From contig JAQUPQ010000012.1 of NCBI GenBank assembly GCA_028716525.1, positions 29,307 through 93,306 on the forward strand: DNA of 64,000 nucleotides. Direction: 5' to 3'. Under the pieces are notes generated by a model that was not told where the DNA came from, made no database searches, and was given only the letters and a program-made list of their open reading frames with translations. This document shows positions 7,710-17,129 of the stretch, piece after piece. The DNA is from Terriglobia bacterium (GTDB lineage Bacteria > Acidobacteriota > Terriglobia > JAIQFV01). The translations under genes and the position numbers were made by a program. The first letter of the stretch is position 1. Each line of letters begins with the position of its first letter.

Positions 7710-10160
7710 CTACCTCAAACCGGCACGCGGAACGCGACGGACGTACCCGCCGAATGTCCCGCCTCCTATGAATCTGTTATCCAATATGCACCACACATCG
7801 GAACCGTCGTACAGAAGACGACCGGCATTCTCGGACGTTGGGGTTCTCGCGGCGGCCTCCGCATTGGTGGCCAGATTACAAGTCAACTGCGACAACTCCT
7901 CTCCAGTGTAGGCGCTGTCGTGGTTTCGGAGCGAGACGCACGGTATTTTTATCAATTGCAAAGCCGGAACAGTACCACCCGTGCTATCAACGTCTCGCAA
8001 CGTTTGCAGCCAGATATTGAGTCCGTCAAACGTCATGTGTATTGGCGTACCGAAGTCGATTGGATGATGAAACAGACTTTCTTCGTCAAGATTGTAAACA
8101 TGAAGAATAGTGCTGGCGTCTGTATCGCTTATCCACAGACACGTACCATCGTTCACTATATCCCTGCAATATCCTCCGCCTGCGCTTGTCGCTATTGGAA
8201 AACTCGTAAGAGCAGGGTCGACCGTGGCGTTTATGATGTTGCAGTGCGAGACGTATACCGGCGTTGCCCCGGTAGAATCAACGCTCGACCAAAACACATG
8301 GACACCATCCGACGCCAATCCGCCGCAGGGGTATCGCGTCGCGAGTTCAGGCTGGTCTCCGCATCCGGCGGAGTTTGCAAACGTAGAGCCGTCCGCAAGG
8401 TTGAGCATCTGTATGCAAGGAGATGCACCTAGTCCGCCGACTATCGATGGAACCCAAGAACAGGCAACGGCCAACTTCGACGACGCATGCCCAAGGCCTG
8501 TCAACGAGACTGTTTTGATGCGGTCGCACTGTGCATAGGACGCGGCAGCTCCGCCACCGATGTACCCAGTCCCAACCAGCGCAGTCCCGGTACCGGCTCC
8601 AAATGCCAGCCACCCGGCCTTGACGGTGCCGTCTATGTTGTACGCCTGAACGTGATGCGTCGTGAGAATGCCGTTGTCGTCGTGGAATAGAACGTAGATG
8701 GACGTCCCGTCTGAGCAGCAAGCGTCTGGAACCCAAGTTCCTGCGGGCAACTTGGCCCCGTCGAGAGCAACCGTCGTCGATGTGTCATTGATGTTTTCTG
8801 CCCTGCAAACACGTATCGAGCACGTATCCGTCAAAAGCAGAACTATCTTGCGCTCGCCGGTCGCAGCGTCCCAAACGACGCACATGTCGGCGACCTGATT
8901 GGGACGTATGTGGTTGAACGGAGAGAACGCATGCCCCCACGTATCTGCCTCTGTGTACAAGCCAGAGCACACCGAAGTCATATCGAGTTTGGGAGGGATG
9001 GAGCCGCCCGTAAATGTCTTCGCCCAAGGCGCATCGCGAAGAATCAAGTTCTCTTCGGCGCGAACCCTGGCACTTCCAGAGAGCCCGTTCGAAAACAGCC
9101 ATGCTCCGCTTACGTCTTCATCGCTGGCGCGTTCCGTTCTCGCGTTCAGATGACCGAATACGTTCGCTAGGACTGTCTGTACGTCGGATATTCCAGGCTC
9201 AGATTCCGGGGCACCTGGAATTGCCGCCGTCGTAATAGCCGTCGCCGGATGGAAAGGAGCGCCGCCGCTGATATGACCATCCACGTTGTCTGCGATGGTG
9301 TTGAGGTTCGTTTGGAGCGCCGCGTTCGCGAGGTTGCAGAATCCACCGGCCGTGACGTGCGCTGCGGAGCCCGTGCGGGCCGCGCCTGCGTTCGCCTTGA
9401 GGTCCGTCATCACCTCGTTGATGGCTGCGTTGACGTTCGCGGACGCGATGGTCGAACCGTCCAACCACGTCTGCGTGGATGTAAACGGAACGCCTGTCGC
9501 CGCCGAGAGCGTATCGACGTAGCCGAACAGCGTCGCAACGGCATCAACCAGTGTGCCCTCGTAGAACGTCGCGATGTTCGTGCCGGTTTCGTGTATGAGG
9601 TCTTGCCGACGATTCGCGATACCAGCCGGGTCGATGTCCACCGCGAGAATCTGAACGGTACCGAAAACGAGTCGGATGTCCGCGAGCAACACGCCGTCTG
9701 ACGGGAGCGCCGGTTTGACGTTTGCTCCGAACGCCTGCTCTGCCGCCATCGTCACGTAGATATTGAACGAATCGTAGACGCGAGTGTAGACCGTGACGCC
9801 GTTCCCGTCTGTGACGGGGAGCGCCAAGGTCTGGTCGTATTCGGCGATGACAGAAAGCCATCGCTCGTTACCGGGAGCAACAACCGTTGTCGATGCACCC
9901 AGGTGGTCTTGCGAGCAATCCACCGTCTGCGCTGTCGCCCAATACAGGCGCTCTCCGTCCGGGTCTGTACCGAGTGCCGGGCCACTCACGAGCACGTTCA
10001 AATCTGCTGGCGCGTTCTGCGTCACAACGCCGCCGTCGTGCATCCCGAGTATGCCGAGGTCTTGCCGCGCTTTCTTGAGCGCCGTTGCCGTGTTCGTCTC
10101 TACAAGGTCAAGCTCGGATTCGAGCACCCGCTGAAGATAGTAGAAATTGAGTGAGTCCAT
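7710..10160 (-). CDS. Large tail or baseplate-associated structural protein, 816 aa
   Basis: The N-terminal helix MDSLNFYYLQRVLESELDLV is followed by a beta domain (about residues 45-185, PADLNVLVSGPALGTDPDGE onward) like the baseplate-attachment domain of some fibre proteins. The middle (190-340) is helical and repetitive in Ala/Asn, and the C-terminal 450 residues form a beta-rich region. That region contains short units such as DGTSIYVLFHDDNG and DGTCLWISDTDAST, compatible with a beta-propeller. It follows tail protein I in transcription order, where fibres attach. A fibre or spike with a propeller-like head is a reasonable inference. Confidence 0.7.
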   Translation of the reverse strand: MDSLNFYYLQRVLESELDLVETNTATALKKARQDLGILGMHDGGVVTQNAPADLNVLVSGPALGTDPDGERLYWATAQTVDCSQDHLGASTTVVAPGNERWLSVIAEYDQTLALPVTDGNGVTVYTRVYDSFNIYVTMAAEQAFGANVKPALPSDGVLLADIRLVFGTVQILAVDIDPAGIANRRQDLIHETGTNIATFYEGTLVDAVATLFGYVDTLSAATGVPFTSTQTWLDGSTIASANVNAAINEVMTDLKANAGAARTGSAAHVTAGGFCNLANAALQTNLNTIADNVDGHISGGAPFHPATAITTAAIPGAPESEPGISDVQTVLANVFGHLNARTERASDEDVSGAWLFSNGLSGSARVRAEENLILRDAPWAKTFTGGSIPPKLDMTSVCSGLYTEADTWGHAFSPFNHIRPNQVADMCVVWDAATGERKIVLLLTDTCSIRVCRAENINDTSTTVALDGAKLPAGTWVPDACCSDGTSIYVLFHDDNGILTTHHVQAYNIDGTVKAGWLAFGAGTGTALVGTGYIGGGAAASYAQCDRIKTVSLTGLGHASSKLAVACSWVPSIVGGLGASPCIQMLNLADGSTFANSAGCGDQPELATRYPCGGLASDGVHVFWSSVDSTGATPVYVSHCNIINATVDPALTSFPIATSAGGGYCRDIVNDGTCLWISDTDASTILHVYNLDEESLFHHPIDFGTPIHMTFDGLNIWLQTLRDVDSTGGTVPALQLIKIPCVSLRNHDSAYTGEELSQLTCNLATNAEAAARTPTSENAGRLLYDGSDVWCILDNRFIGGGTFGGYVRRVPRAGLR

Positions 10161-10172
10161 GCGCTTTGTCCC

Positions 10173-12515
10173 CTAGCCCAGCACGGTATCCGCGCCGAGT
10201 CGACTGCGGCCGAGCCGCCAGATGCCATCGTCCTCGACCACATACTCGTTCCGTATGCGACCGAGGTGTGTGTTTACCGGCTTGGCCCAGTTGGCGATGC
10301 GACGCATCAAGACCTCCTCCTGTGCCGATGGTAGCGTGCCGGTCACCACAAGGTCAAAGGTGTGCCGTTCGCGTGCCGTGCCGGGGCCGAGCACGCAACC
10401 GCCCGTTGCCGAATGAATCGCGACGTCGAATGCGAGCGCAGCGTTCGCCGTTCCGCCTACGACTTGAATCGAACCGGCCGGATTCATCGAAGCAATCGCC
10501 ACGGTGTTTCCGCCGCCTGGGTTCAGACCAATCGCCGCGCCGCCGTAGATGTCCGCCGCGATGGCGTCAACGACTTCGTCCGCCGTGGCAAGCGCGGGGT
10601 TGAGGAAGTCGGCCGCCGTAAACTGCATGGTCTGGATTGCTGTTCCGTCCGCGACCGCGCTCGGTATTGCTTCGACAACCGTGACGACGGTATCGTCTCC
10701 GGATTCGACTGACGACACGACCGTGTACATCCCGTCGTTTCCAGCCGACCCGTAGATACGGAACTGGTATGTCGCCACGTACTGCGCCGCATTGCGTCCA
10801 GCGAGCGTGAATGTATGCCCTGCCGTGCTCACCGCGTTGACCGCGTGCCCAGCGTCAACTATCACCCATAGGTCTACCGAGCCGCCGCCAAAGTTGTACG
10901 TCTCCGGGTTTACGGCAACGACCTGGGCCGGGTAGTAGTCGCCAAGCAACGATACGCCAAGCGTCCACACGTCCAACATGGCCGATGCAACGTGGCACTC
11001 GATTCCAAGCAGAGTCAGAATCGCCGCTTCGATGCCGGGGTCCGTGCCTCGGTAGTTGTATAGGTCGGGTAACACGCGCAGAAGTTTCTTGCGCTCCGCC
11101 AGCGTGAGATCCAACTCCGCCCACGTGAACGGATTGCCCTGGTCTTTCAGGTGCAAGTCGAGTCGCGTCTCGTCAACGACGTCCGGGTCCCACACGTCCG
11201 ACAGGTTGTCGATGTCTGTAAGTTGCAGGTTCCAAACCTCTTCTAGAGCGTTGATGAACGCCCGCAATTCCTGCGTGTCGTCTACGTCATAAGCCGCCTG
11301 CGGAATCGGGAACTTCGTCACGCGCCCGGCCGGGATAGGAGGTTGGAACCCAAGGAACGCCGCCGTGTCAGCCGTAGCGTCGATGGCATTTCCCGCGTGG
11401 TCCGTGACGTCCGCCGCAACCGCTATCTCGTAAGGCGCTTGCGGTGTCATCGGCCACTGAACCGCGAGGTCGAATGTCGTGAGCGCAGCGTCTACCGCTT
11501 CCACGGACTGCGGAGTCAAGTGCACGGCGACGGCCGGATACACGTTGTTCCGCGCTATGGTGTAGTTGCTCGCGGACAGCGCCGACGAATCATTCCCAGT
11601 GACCAACATGGTCGGGAATTGAAGCACGGCGTTCATGGTGCCGCCTGTGACTTGCAACGTCGCCGCGTCGCCGACCGTCACGCTGTAGAGCGATACCGTG
11701 CCATCGTCGTTCGCGTGCGCCGTGGTCCCATCTATCAGACTCGGTAGCAGGTTCGCGATGTCCACAGCCGTGACGGGGTAGACCAGAGACAGCATCGTCG
11801 CGTCAACCGTGTAGGTCGTAGCAGCTCCGCCGTCCACCGAGACGATGATAGTTCCAGGCACCGGCAACGCGCCCCACGCGGTTTCGTCCGTGGCCGTCGT
11901 GACGACCGCTCTGCCGTCCGGAGTCGACACCCGCATGGTGTCGTCGAACACGAGGCGCACGGTATCGTTGACGGTCGCCACGGCGCTCAGAAGTTTTGGT
12001 GCTTCCTCATCTGCCGTGCCGAACGTGTAGGTCACAATCATCGAGGTGGACGTACCTGTGACGTGCCCCCATGGCATGTGTCCCCACGGGAAGTGACCCC
12101 ATCCGATAATCGGACTCGTGACCGTGACGCGGAACGACACCGTTGAATCGTGCGGCATGACGCCGCCCGCGTATTCGAAGGTCACCTCGGTGAACACGTA
12201 TGGCGACGTCACCGCGTGGTACGACACCGCGCTCGCCGCACCGTTCCACGGAGCGAAGAATCCGCCCGCCGTCGTGTAGGCATTCACCCAACCCGTGCCG
12301 CCGACATTCGCCTCGATTTGCACGGTGAAATACGGGGCCGGTGCGACGGTCGGGTCAGCCCAGATGTGCGCGATTCGCAGCATCGGGTGTGTAGACGTCG
12401 CAACGTCAACCGCGTCCTCACCTGGGTTTGCCACTACGAGGACAAGCGGGAACGTCACGTCCTCGCTCGTCACGCTTTCTAGCAGCGCGGCCGGGATGTG
12501 CGCGTGAACTGTCAT
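10173..12515 (-). CDS. Phage tail protein I-like baseplate protein with extra beta domains
   Basis: A 780-aa protein. Residues of about 410-520 contain the tail-protein-I signature (DVWDPDVVDETRLDLHLKDQ, then ERKKLLRVLPDLYNYRGT and DPGIEAAILTLLGIE). P2 gpI family proteins are about 180 aa, so this one carries large additions. The N-terminal 400 residues are beta-rich, and two copies of the GGTANA-type domain are present (LQVTGGTMNAVLQFP and IQVVGGTANAALAFD). In contractile tails gpI links baseplate J to fibres, and its place downstream of the J gene fits. The ATG overlaps the previous stop. Confidence 0.75.
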   Translation of the reverse strand: MTVHAHIPAALLESVTSEDVTFPLVLVVANPGEDAVDVATSTHPMLRIAHIWADPTVAPAPYFTVQIEANVGGTGWVNAYTTAGGFFAPWNGAASAVSYHAVTSPYVFTEVTFEYAGGVMPHDSTVSFRVTVTSPIIGWGHFPWGHMPWGHVTGTSTSMIVTYTFGTADEEAPKLLSAVATVNDTVRLVFDDTMRVSTPDGRAVVTTATDETAWGALPVPGTIIVSVDGGAATTYTVDATMLSLVYPVTAVDIANLLPSLIDGTTAHANDDGTVSLYSVTVGDAATLQVTGGTMNAVLQFPTMLVTGNDSSALSASNYTIARNNVYPAVAVHLTPQSVEAVDAALTTFDLAVQWPMTPQAPYEIAVAADVTDHAGNAIDATADTAAFLGFQPPIPAGRVTKFPIPQAAYDVDDTQELRAFINALEEVWNLQLTDIDNLSDVWDPDVVDETRLDLHLKDQGNPFTWAELDLTLAERKKLLRVLPDLYNYRGTDPGIEAAILTLLGIECHVASAMLDVWTLGVSLLGDYYPAQVVAVNPETYNFGGGSVDLWVIVDAGHAVNAVSTAGHTFTLAGRNAAQYVATYQFRIYGSAGNDGMYTVVSSVESGDDTVVTVVEAIPSAVADGTAIQTMQFTAADFLNPALATADEVVDAIAADIYGGAAIGLNPGGGNTVAIASMNPAGSIQVVGGTANAALAFDVAIHSATGGCVLGPGTARERHTFDLVVTGTLPSAQEEVLMRRIANWAKPVNTHLGRIRNEYVVEDDGIWRLGRSRLGADTVLG

Positions 12516-13666
12516 GCTCCCAACCCCAACTCAAGACGCGCTGAAATCGTATGGACGCCGGGGAGATGGAACGACGGGGCTTGCATGTACGCCGGGCGTC
12601 CGCTTGCATCCGCCGTGATTTTACAACTTGCGTAGTGCTCGCCATCTACGTTGATGTGCAACCACCAACTCACCGAGTAGACGGAAGGCGAGTTCAGTCG
12701 CGTCGCATATGCCGCCTGGTGCGCCGCGAGGTCATGGTTCGTGTTCGACAGCCGCAAGTCATCGATGGTTCCGTAGTACAGCGGGTCGCCGATTTGAATT
12801 CGCGCACCCGGAATCGGCTGGCCGGGTATCACGGCGAACGCTCCAGTTGCCGCGATGAAAACGCCGTTGATGTAGACACGCGCCGCCATCGTCGTATCGT
12901 CGAACGCCACCGAGAAAAACTCATCTCCTTGATTGTTCACACGAGCTGTCGCAACAAAGCTCTGCGCGAAGTAGACAGATGCATTCCAGTGTTCTATCTG
13001 TAGTCGCCAGAGGTGCGCCCCGCCGCCTCCGTTCCCAAGCCATCGAATGCGCAGGCCGCCCGCCGTTACCGAACGCAACTGGAAAACTACGGGGCTCACT
13101 CCGTTGCTCGTCGAGATAGAGTCGACGTCGAAGTTCTGCCACCAATCGACGGTGTACGACGGGAGACCGGCGGCCGGAATGACGTCCGGCGTTGACGCCC
13201 CAACCATGTCTCCCGCCCCCGCGCCCCATGTGCGCGCGAGCCCGTAACCGAGATTGTAGGTCGGCACGGACGGAGACACGATACCGTCCGCCATGCGAAG
13301 GTCGTGTTTCCAATCGACTTCATCTCGCGCCCCGCCACTCACTTCGTCCATGCGGTAGTGCAACAGCGAGTCCGTGCCGGTCGTGTACCCCGGCATCTCG
13401 ATGCCCGTCGGCACAACGATCCCCGTCATCTCCGCCGCCATCACAACGAGGTCTTGTCCGGTAAGGTCCACAACCTGCGTGTTCTCGATGTAGTCACCGG
13501 GGTACAGCGTCGGGCGGTCAACGCTTGACGACAATCCGAGAACGTACCCCGCCGACGAGATACGCCCACACAGCGTGCCGACGCCCGCGTCGAACCACGT
13601 CCCGTCCTCTCGGACAAGCGACGTGGCCGCCGGAGCCGGACCCGGAAGTGTCGGCGCGCTCGACAT
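12512..13666 (-). CDS. Tail-associated protein with concanavalin/LamG-like domain
   Basis: A 384-aa protein. After a Pro/Ala-rich N-terminus, residues of about 100-290 read as a LamG/concanavalin-like jelly-roll: LLHYRMDEVSGGARDEVDW at its start and MAARVYINGVFIAATGAFAV at the strand pair typical of these domains. Such domains often bind carbohydrate in phage fibres and spikes. The C-terminus repeats a beta segment (YSVSWWLHINVDGEHYASC). It lies between two other structural genes in the baseplate-to-fibre stretch, and the start overlaps upstream sequence with minimal spacing. Confidence 0.65.
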   Translation of the reverse strand: MSSAPTLPGPAPAATSLVREDGTWFDAGVGTLCGRISSAGYVLGLSSSVDRPTLYPGDYIENTQVVDLTGQDLVVMAAEMTGIVVPTGIEMPGYTTGTDSLLHYRMDEVSGGARDEVDWKHDLRMADGIVSPSVPTYNLGYGLARTWGAGAGDMVGASTPDVIPAAGLPSYTVDWWQNFDVDSISTSNGVSPVVFQLRSVTAGGLRIRWLGNGGGGAHLWRLQIEHWNASVYFAQSFVATARVNNQGDEFFSVAFDDTTMAARVYINGVFIAATGAFAVIPGQPIPGARIQIGDPLYYGTIDDLRLSNTNHDLAAHQAAYATRLNSPSVYSVSWWLHINVDGEHYASCKITADASGRPAYMQAPSFHLPGVHTISARLELGLGA

Positions 13667-13669
13667 CGA

Positions 13670-14374
13670 TCAGACCTGTCGCCGAATCTGTATGTGGTCG
13701 AACGCCGCTCGCGTGCCGATCGCCTCGGCAACCGCCATCGCATATCCGCAGTACCCACCGCCGCTCAAGGGTAACGTGCCCGAGTTGATGCCCACCGCGT
13801 CATCGATGAACTGCGTCATGCCGGGGATTGCCACCCACGCCGGCGCTGCCACCGAATGCGTTGAGAGGTCAGACTCCCAACAGTTCAGGTAGATTTCTCC
13901 GTTCGGTTGCTCAACCGCTTCAACCGCGATGTGGTGCCAGAGGTCGTCAGAAATCTGGTACTGAGACGAGGACCGCCGCAGGTATTCCCCGTCGGCAGCC
14001 ACGGGAATCCCGCCGATGATAGTGCCCTTGCGGAGCACAATCCGGTACGGGTCCGCATCTTCCAACCCGAGAAGATAGGCGTTGTCGTTGACGTCATGCC
14101 CTGTCGCCGCGATGTACAGAAGCGGAGAGAACCCCGTGTTCTGCGCGCTCGACAGCCGCTTGACCGCCCCTGCAATCCACGCGCCGCTCACTGTCGGCGA
14201 GTAGTTGCCGATGAGGCAGTATTTCCCGGCCGCCCCAGTAACCGTACCGTCGAGGCAGTTGAAGGCGTAGACCATCGTTCCGCCGCTCGGAGGGGTTACT
14301 CCAGCCGTCGTATCCTGCGCGACGTCCGCGAACCCGAGTTGATTATCCAGTGCGGCCCAATCTGCATCAGCCAT
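13670..14374 (-). CDS. LamG-like structural protein, 234 aa
   Basis: A second jelly-roll candidate beside the 384-aa gene. The phrases TMVYAFNCLDGTVTGAAGKY, LWHHIAVEAVEQPNGEIYLN and YCGYAMAVAEAIGTRAAFDH match the order of strands in LamG-like domains, where a hydrophobic W-HH segment precedes the ligand face. No catalytic motif is visible. It is likely a virion surface component acting with its neighbours at the distal tail. Confidence 0.6.
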   Translation of the reverse strand: MADADWAALDNQLGFADVAQDTTAGVTPPSGGTMVYAFNCLDGTVTGAAGKYCLIGNYSPTVSGAWIAGAVKRLSSAQNTGFSPLLYIAATGHDVNDNAYLLGLEDADPYRIVLRKGTIIGGIPVAADGEYLRRSSSQYQISDDLWHHIAVEAVEQPNGEIYLNCWESDLSTHSVAAPAWVAIPGMTQFIDDAVGINSGTLPLSGGGYCGYAMAVAEAIGTRAAFDHIQIRRQV

Positions 14375-14377
14375 GAA

Positions 14378-17128
14378 TCACCATCCGTGTGCAAAGTCCT
14401 CGAAAGGCTCGGGGACGAGTGCTGAATCGAACATTGCAGGTGCCCAACCAGACCCCGCCCCCGGTGTAACGTAGGCCCCATACCATGTCGGGAATTTGAA
14501 CTGTTCCGCGTAGGAATGCGTGTACGCCGTAGTAGTGTTGAACTCGGCCGCGAGGTCCCCGTTTATCTGCGGCTGCCACGTCGCCAAGTCCGGGTCTTGC
14601 ACCGTGTCGAACACCAAACGAGAGAATGGGTCCACCCCGTACTGATTATTGGCGTCCCACGTGCCAACCGGGTCGCCATCGTAGAACCCACCGGGAACGG
14701 CCACGGACGCCGCTCCAGTGTCCGAGGCGAGCGGCCATAGCCCCAATGTGCCCCGCGCGTCCGCGCCCGCAGAAAGGCCAATCCCGCTCGCCAGGTGCAA
14801 GGCGCCGTCCGCGTTCGCAGTGCCGTCCCATCCGAGAGTCAAGGCGTTCCCGTCGTTACCGAAAATCACATCGTCGGTGATGCCCGTGATGGCAAGCCTC
14901 GTATTGAGATGCGAAACCAGAGCCGCAACGGTAGTGTATATCCCACCCGTCAACGTCACGGTGTACCACACCCCATCAGTCTCGCTGCGGATGGTCAGTT
15001 TGTTCGCGTTGCTCCGAATGGTCAGCGGGAACGTCAACTCGCGCCCGACAATTTGCGCCGACGGTGCCATGCCCGGCGGCTTCCACGCGCCAGCAACAGG
15101 CGTGAATGGGTTGTAGGTCGCGAGCCATTCGTTGTCCCATGCCTGGTCAAAGGAATCCGCGAGCACCGTCCAAGCGCCGTCAATTCGGTAGTGCGTCGTT
15201 GCGTCCGCAGTAAATCCTGGCGCGACGTACACAAGCGTGTTGACCGTGTTCGATACAATCGTTACCGCGCCGAACGTAGACCCCGTGCCGGATACGACTT
15301 TGAAGGTCAACCCCGCGAATTCATCAACGGCCCAATTCCTCCTCGTATCGATTAGACTTGTCGGGCTTCCACCCGTCGCCGTGCCGACTTCGTAGAAACT
15401 CGCAAACGGCGCATAGTAGTTCGTCACCGCGTCCATCGTCTCGTAAATCTCGGACCACGCGAACGTGTCCGCGTTCAGCGCAACCGGAGAGTCAGCCGCG
15501 AATAGAGCGTACAGACTCGTCACATCACTGAAGTCCGAGAACCAACCGACGTCATCGACACCCACCGCATACGAGCCAGCAAACCCAATGACTCGCGCGG
15601 CCGTACCGCCTCCGTAGGTCGTGAACGTCGTCGGAAATCCGATGTCCGCGTTTGCCGTTCCACCCGTACAAACCAACGAAACGCGACTGTCGACGTAGAC
15701 ACGGTCCGCGCTATATGTAGAAGTGGCATCGACTCCATACGCAATGAACGTCGCGAGTATTTTTCCAGAAACCAACTCCGGCGTTCTGTCTCCCAATAAT
15801 CCAGGTGCAAGTATTACCGAGACAGGAACCCCATTTACCTCGAAAAGCAATTCGTCATCAATCGTTGCAACCCTTGGGTCAATCGGCCAACCTAACGGTG
15901 CGGCGTCATGAAATCCGCCCAACGCATCATCGATGAACAGCGTAGCCGTCGCGCCATTGCGCTCCGTCTCGACGTGCACCGCGTCACCGGCCGCGCCACC
16001 TGGGTACGTGGCTCTCACATGGTGCCAGTGCTCGCCGAGAACATCCGCGATTTCGGCCGTCGTAGCGTCCGCCGCATTTGTGAAGTAGAGCGGCCACATC
16101 TGCGCCCATTGCCCGTAGCCGCGAAACTCGTGAAGGTCGAACGTGAGCCCTGCCGTGATGGGTTCGACCTGGACGAACGACGTCGGTCCGCGAGAATCTG
16201 AGTAGACCTCAACCTGCCCGCCAGTAACACGAGCGCCGCCGCCGACCAGAAGCTCGTCGATGACTTCCGCGACATTCTGCGCCGTCGTCTCACCGCCGAT
16301 GAACGCTATCGTCTGCGCGTTGCCACGGTCTATCCGTACTTCGATTGTCTGCCCTGCTACGATTGGCGCGATGGGATACGCCGTCGTATCCGCGACGCTC
16401 GCCTGCCAAGCGTGCTCGTGTGCGGTACACGTGAGTATTGGCGAGAATGCTGACCTAGCCCCAGGTGCCATCGCTAGAACGTCCTCGGAAACGTAGATGA
16501 CAGAATCGGAGCCGACAAGGTCAACGCGCACTACAGTCCAGTATCCGTCAAGCTGTGTATCCGGCGGACCTCCGGTGATTTTGAAGCTCGAACCTGGCAG
16601 AACAGCGCCTCTCAGGTCTACGCCGTTGAACTGGATTGCGTTGATTGGACTGACCATGACGGCAGAGACAATGAACGACCACTGCGGAGCCGTCGGGAAA
16701 ACGAACGGCTTGTCCATGACGTAGCGCGAGGTCGTATCAGGCGTAAACGGTTGAAGTGCGTAGGTCAGCGTGGTGGCGTCGTTCGTCGCGACCGTGACGT
16801 CGGCGTACCCGAATCCCGTGCCGGACACGATGCGGAACGTGTGGCCAGACCACTCGTTGATTTCCCAATGCTTCGTTGAATCCGTAAGAGTTGTCGTTGA
16901 CCCGACAGCCGTCGCGCGTCCGTACTCGAACGGTTCCGTACCTACTACCCGAGCCGGTGCGTCCTCGAACTGAAATCGCTCCGAGGTCGCGTAGAACGAA
17001 TGCGGCTGTCGGAAGCTCGCGAAGCCCGGATAGTGTTGATGCGATACGCGCGCCCAGTGCTGCGCCTCGCCGGGTTCCCCAAGTGGGTCGGCTGTCGCGA
17101 AGGTCGGATTGAGAACGACGTTCGCCAT
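14378..17128 (-). CDS. Very large beta-rich tail protein, 916 aa
   Basis: Starts MANVVLNPTFATADPLGEPG, a beginning shared with proteins that carry a CBM-like or jelly-roll N-domain. It contains two copies of a segment of the type TDSTKHWEINEWSGHTFRIV / IDTRRNWAVDEFAGLTFKVV, each followed by a conserved phrase (VATNDATTLTY / IVSNTVNTLVY), so an internal duplication is visible. It also has a GGTANA-like unit (CTGGTANADIGFPTTF) and IEVRIDRGNAQTIAFIGGET as part of the shuffled beta domain. It lies directly after baseplate J and is probably part of the baseplate periphery or a fibre base. Confidence 0.65.
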   Translation of the reverse strand: MANVVLNPTFATADPLGEPGEAQHWARVSHQHYPGFASFRQPHSFYATSERFQFEDAPARVVGTEPFEYGRATAVGSTTTLTDSTKHWEINEWSGHTFRIVSGTGFGYADVTVATNDATTLTYALQPFTPDTTSRYVMDKPFVFPTAPQWSFIVSAVMVSPINAIQFNGVDLRGAVLPGSSFKITGGPPDTQLDGYWTVVRVDLVGSDSVIYVSEDVLAMAPGARSAFSPILTCTAHEHAWQASVADTTAYPIAPIVAGQTIEVRIDRGNAQTIAFIGGETTAQNVAEVIDELLVGGGARVTGGQVEVYSDSRGPTSFVQVEPITAGLTFDLHEFRGYGQWAQMWPLYFTNAADATTAEIADVLGEHWHHVRATYPGGAAGDAVHVETERNGATATLFIDDALGGFHDAAPLGWPIDPRVATIDDELLFEVNGVPVSVILAPGLLGDRTPELVSGKILATFIAYGVDATSTYSADRVYVDSRVSLVCTGGTANADIGFPTTFTTYGGGTAARVIGFAGSYAVGVDDVGWFSDFSDVTSLYALFAADSPVALNADTFAWSEIYETMDAVTNYYAPFASFYEVGTATGGSPTSLIDTRRNWAVDEFAGLTFKVVSGTGSTFGAVTIVSNTVNTLVYVAPGFTADATTHYRIDGAWTVLADSFDQAWDNEWLATYNPFTPVAGAWKPPGMAPSAQIVGRELTFPLTIRSNANKLTIRSETDGVWYTVTLTGGIYTTVAALVSHLNTRLAITGITDDVIFGNDGNALTLGWDGTANADGALHLASGIGLSAGADARGTLGLWPLASDTGAASVAVPGGFYDGDPVGTWDANNQYGVDPFSRLVFDTVQDPDLATWQPQINGDLAAEFNTTTAYTHSYAEQFKFPTWYGAYVTPGAGSGWAPAMFDSALVPEPFEDFAHGW

Positions 17129-17129
17129 G